A DNA stretch of 64,000 nt from Paracentrotus lividus (lineage: Eukaryota > Echinodermata > Echinoidea > Camarodonta > Echinidae). The stretch covers positions 49,688,810 to 49,752,809 of the forward strand of contig CALNVZ010003426.1 of assembly GCA_940671915.1 (NCBI GenBank), given 5' to 3'. The notes beneath the pieces were generated by a model, which was not told the DNA's origin, did no database searches, and saw only the letters and a program-made list of their open reading frames with translations. Shown in pieces: positions 63,829 through 64,000 of the stretch. The position numbers and the translations under genes were made by a program. Numbering within the stretch: position 1 is the stretch's first letter; the number at the start of each line of letters is the position of its first letter.

Positions 63829-64000
63829 TTTTATTATTTATTTATTTATTTTTTTTTTTCGGGGGGGGGAGGTTGGAGCCTCTTTCCCTCTTGGATCTGA
63901 TACGCCGCCTATACAAGTCATGTATTGTTATAGGATGGAAAATACAAAAAAAGGATTCCATAGACTATGCTTTCCGTTTTTTTTTCCAGGTGTAGCAGAG
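61489..64000. other. Intergenic; TTTA microsatellite, no gene
   Basis: Contains a poly-A run (62198-62221), a poly-C run (62590-62602) and a (TTTA)n tract at about 63778-63850 that runs into a T-run and then a G-run. No supported exon up to the window end. Confidence 0.5.

Noticed and set aside
1..64000. CRISPR arrays, operons, tRNA or rRNA genes
   Set aside because: Nothing with direct repeats and spacers of CRISPR form, no rRNA blocks, and no tRNA cloverleaf I could support; the genome is eukaryotic.

Overview
The window is nuclear DNA from an animal, most likely a sea urchin (echinoid). The best evidence is an intronless histone H2B gene at 53482-53853. It encodes a late/somatic-type H2B and is followed by the histone 3' stem-loop and the downstream element CAAGAAAGA typical of sea-urchin histone genes. 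The rest is AT-rich and gene-poor, full of microsatellites, homopolymer runs and short inverted-repeat (foldback/MITE-like) elements. Two N gaps and several stretches of unusual quality point to a draft long-read assembly.

Layout. 1-2500: no gene, two TTAA-flanked foldback elements. 2.9-4.8 kb and 11.2-14.1 kb: sequence almost free of homopolymers, unlike its surroundings. 14.1-28.0 kb: a very large imperfect inverted repeat. The left arm (about 14080-19860) is a noisy, shortened reverse complement of the right arm (about 21790-27960), so an assembly foldback is likely. Inside the right arm lies a telomere-like CCCTAA block framed by a 68-bp palindrome. 28.6-29.3 kb: a TAA-flanked element. 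30.4-35.3 kb: a minus-strand gene of eight or nine exons, including 33- and 32-nt microexons, giving about 608 aa. 39.4-39.8 kb: a plus-strand exon for a 140-aa protein. 41.5-45.2 kb: three repeat elements. 45.5-45.7 kb: an orphan minus-strand first coding exon behind a CRE/NRF-1-like promoter. 48.2-50.1 kb: a two-exon plus-strand gene (173 aa) whose C-terminus shares a motif with the 140-aa protein. 53.3-54.0 kb: histone H2B. 56.3-60.7 kb: a three-exon minus-strand gene for a 520-aa death-effector-domain protein. 59.5-61.5 kb: two further TTAA-flanked foldback elements.

The genes do not form an obvious pathway. The 608-aa, 140-aa and 173-aa products and the orphan exon are Tyr/Pro/Gly/Trp-rich, like the small filamentous proteins of ciliary and sperm axonemes. 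That resemblance is an inference; I could not assign them to a named family. The DED protein would belong to an apoptosis/innate-signalling or DEDD-like nuclear group, also by inference from its domain.
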